A stretch of DNA of 6,280 bases from Promethearchaeota archaeon (GTDB lineage: Archaea > Asgardarchaeota > Lokiarchaeia > Sigyniarchaeales > SOKP01): positions 1-6,280 of the forward strand of contig JAEORV010000101.1 in assembly GCA_016840695.1 (NCBI GenBank), given 5' to 3'. The position numbers were made by a program, and so were the translations under genes. The notes beneath the pieces were generated by a model that did not search any database, was not told where the DNA came from, and saw only the letters and a program-made list of their open reading frames with translations. This document shows positions 5,167 to 6,280 of the stretch, in pieces (the first letter of the stretch is position 1; each line of letters opens with the position of its first letter).

Positions 5167-6280
5167 CTAACGAGTTTTCATAAGTGGCATTGCGCTCTGG
5201 AAAAATTTCGCATAAAACTTCCTGACAAGCTTTATGTTAAACATGTACCTTATTATTTTTAATAATAAATGCCTTTTTGGTTTGAAAGTACTCCTTTCTT
5301 TATCGTATGTGACGCGTTTTATGAAAAAATTGTTTTGAAAGGTCGATAGAAGCAATTGATAAGTTATTATTGCAATGACATCCCAAGCGCGTCTTATGTG
5401 ATCCTGGGGGTAATTAATTTTCTCTCCCATTGCCATTCGAACTACTTCAATTATGTGATAAATATCGATCTTACTTCCTAAAAGCTCTCGAGTGGCCCAG
5501 AGTAGATATATACAGCCTCCACAATACGAAATTAAGGCTTTTGCTCCCGTTTCTTCTGCTTCCTTAAACTTTTTAGTCCCCTCAGAAATGATATCAAACG
5601 GCATCGCCATGTTTTTGACCCACGATGCACCTGCCCCAAAACCGCAACATAACGAGTCTTTCTTATTGTGTTCCATTTCTATAAGGTTACACCCACATTT
5701 TTTAAGGATTTCTCGAGGAGGATCCCAGTACTTCCCTCCAAGAGCTTTTGAATAGCAATTATCGTGAACAGTCACGCTTAGATCTAATTGTTTCTCTAAT
5801 TTAATTTCTCCAGAATTGATGTTATCTAAAAGCCATTGATGAAAATTATGGAATTTTTGATCGTGCTTGACTCCAAATTCTTTAGGATGGGCTTCTGTAA
5901 AGATATATTCGACAGCATCCAAAATGGCAGTAATGTTTTTTACCCCCCATCCATCGAAATCACTCTTGGTCCTCTGAGCGATTCTTTGTACAACGTCCAA
6001 ATATCCTCCTTGATACAAGTAAGCACCTCCTTCCCATTGATCAACCCGCGATATTGGTTTGAAGTAATCTAATAGTCTACTTCCTCCGATTATAAACGGA
6101 AATAGATGAGTATAATTACCTATTAATAAAATATTATCGTCTGGTTTAGGGATATAATTAACCCACTTGTAAATCCACCGTTGTTCTTTATCGGACAAAA
6201 ATAAATTTAATAATTGCCAGATATTAGGTTCTTCAGTAGGACAAACGAACCGGTAGAGCGGAGGGGCTCCCCTTTTTTTA
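5167..6280 (-). CDS. CCG-domain iron-sulfur protein (HdrB/HdrD/GlcF-like), 5' end missing
   Basis: The frame has no stop from the TAG at 5167 back to the window edge, so 370 residues are visible and the N-terminus is missing. A TTG at 6196-6198 is in frame but is not a convincing start, because coding-like sequence (RFVCPTEEPNIWQLL) continues upstream of it. Residues below count from the edge. The second CCG half is intact: Cys175 in HDNCY, Cys211-Cys212 in LCCGFGAG, and Cys253-x2-Cys256 in YCGGC. These are the ligands that hold the non-cubane 4Fe-4S centre in heterodisulfide reductase B/D subunits. The first half keeps the fold pattern (IGNYTHL, EGGAYLYQGGY, TAILDAVEYIF), but none of the expected cysteines remains. 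The visible Cys13-Pro may be the end of a ferredoxin-type motif lying outside. A basic, hydrophobic tail of about 90 residues follows the CCG domain. It probably passes electrons to or from a flavin or quinone partner; the partner gene is not in view. Confidence 0.82.
   Translation of the reverse strand, partial: KKRGAPPLYRFVCPTEEPNIWQLLNLFLSDKEQRWIYKWVNYIPKPDDNILLIGNYTHLFPFIIGGSRLLDYFKPISRVDQWEGGAYLYQGGYLDVVQRIAQRTKSDFDGWGVKNITAILDAVEYIFTEAHPKEFGVKHDQKFHNFHQWLLDNINSGEIKLEKQLDLSVTVHDNCYSKALGGKYWDPPREILKKCGCNLIEMEHNKKDSLCCGFGAGASWVKNMAMPFDIISEGTKKFKEAEETGAKALISYCGGCIYLLWATRELLGSKIDIYHIIEVVRMAMGEKINYPQDHIRRAWDVIAIITYQLLLSTFQNNFFIKRVTYDKERSTFKPKRHLLLKIIRYMFNIKLVRKFYAKFFQSAMPLMKTR

Noticed and set aside
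5492..6072. Plus-strand frames opposite the CCG-domain gene
   Set aside because: They are antisense to conserved CCG motifs and have no supporting start signals or protein features.
6196..6198. TTG as the start codon of the CCG-domain gene
   Set aside because: The frame stays open for 27 more codons to the window edge with protein-like content, including a Cys-Pro, and no promoter-like spacing is evident. The gene is cut by the window and does not start here.
6259..6279. GC-rich hairpin plus T run (aggggctcccct then T7) resembling a bacterial terminator on the plus strand
   Set aside because: The stem would be about 5 bases with a 2-base loop, it lies inside an open minus-strand coding frame, and no plus-strand gene ends before it.

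Overview
The window is AT-rich and gene-dense, and looks archaeal. Five minus-strand genes are separated by short gaps of 39 to about 100 bases. In most gaps a TATA-like element lies about 25-30 bases before the start codon, with no good Shine-Dalgarno sequence, which is the layout of short-leader or leaderless archaeal transcription. T-rich tracts rather than GC-rich hairpins follow at least one gene. The CCG-domain (heterodisulfide-reductase-type) protein at the right edge also fits an anaerobic archaeon. The composition and gene mix would suit an Asgard-type archaeon, but that is inference and no marker gene is present.

Layout, left to right. Bases 38-229 (+) encode a 63-residue protein with two membrane segments that has no ATG, GTG or TTG start and seems to begin at ATT. 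Bases 240-1016 (-) encode a protein with a two-helix membrane anchor and a left-handed beta-helix acyltransferase-like domain. Bases 1062-2339 (-) encode a 12-helix MFS transporter of the drug/proton antiporter type. Bases 2444-5095 (-) hold three tandem paralogous alpha/beta hydrolases, called A (2444-3277), B (3317-4150) and C (4241-5095) here. Bases 5167-6280 (-) hold the 3' part of a CCG-domain iron-sulfur protein whose N-terminus lies beyond the window.

How the genes work together is not certain. The hydrolase trio is clearly a local expansion: A and C are the closer pair, B has drifted further, and each keeps a complete Ser-Asp-His triad. A membrane-anchored acyltransferase-like protein, an exporter-type transporter and three hydrolases on one strand could form a small-molecule acylation, hydrolysis and export neighbourhood. 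However, each gene seems to have its own promoter, so this is a neighbourhood rather than a proven operon.

The points most worth a second look are the ATT-initiated small membrane protein, the CCG protein whose first CCG half has lost every cysteine, the Gly-to-Ala change at the nucleophile elbow of hydrolase A, and an inverted repeat spanning the promoter of hydrolase C. There is no gene-free stretch longer than 300 bases, and I see no RNA gene, CRISPR array or mobile element.
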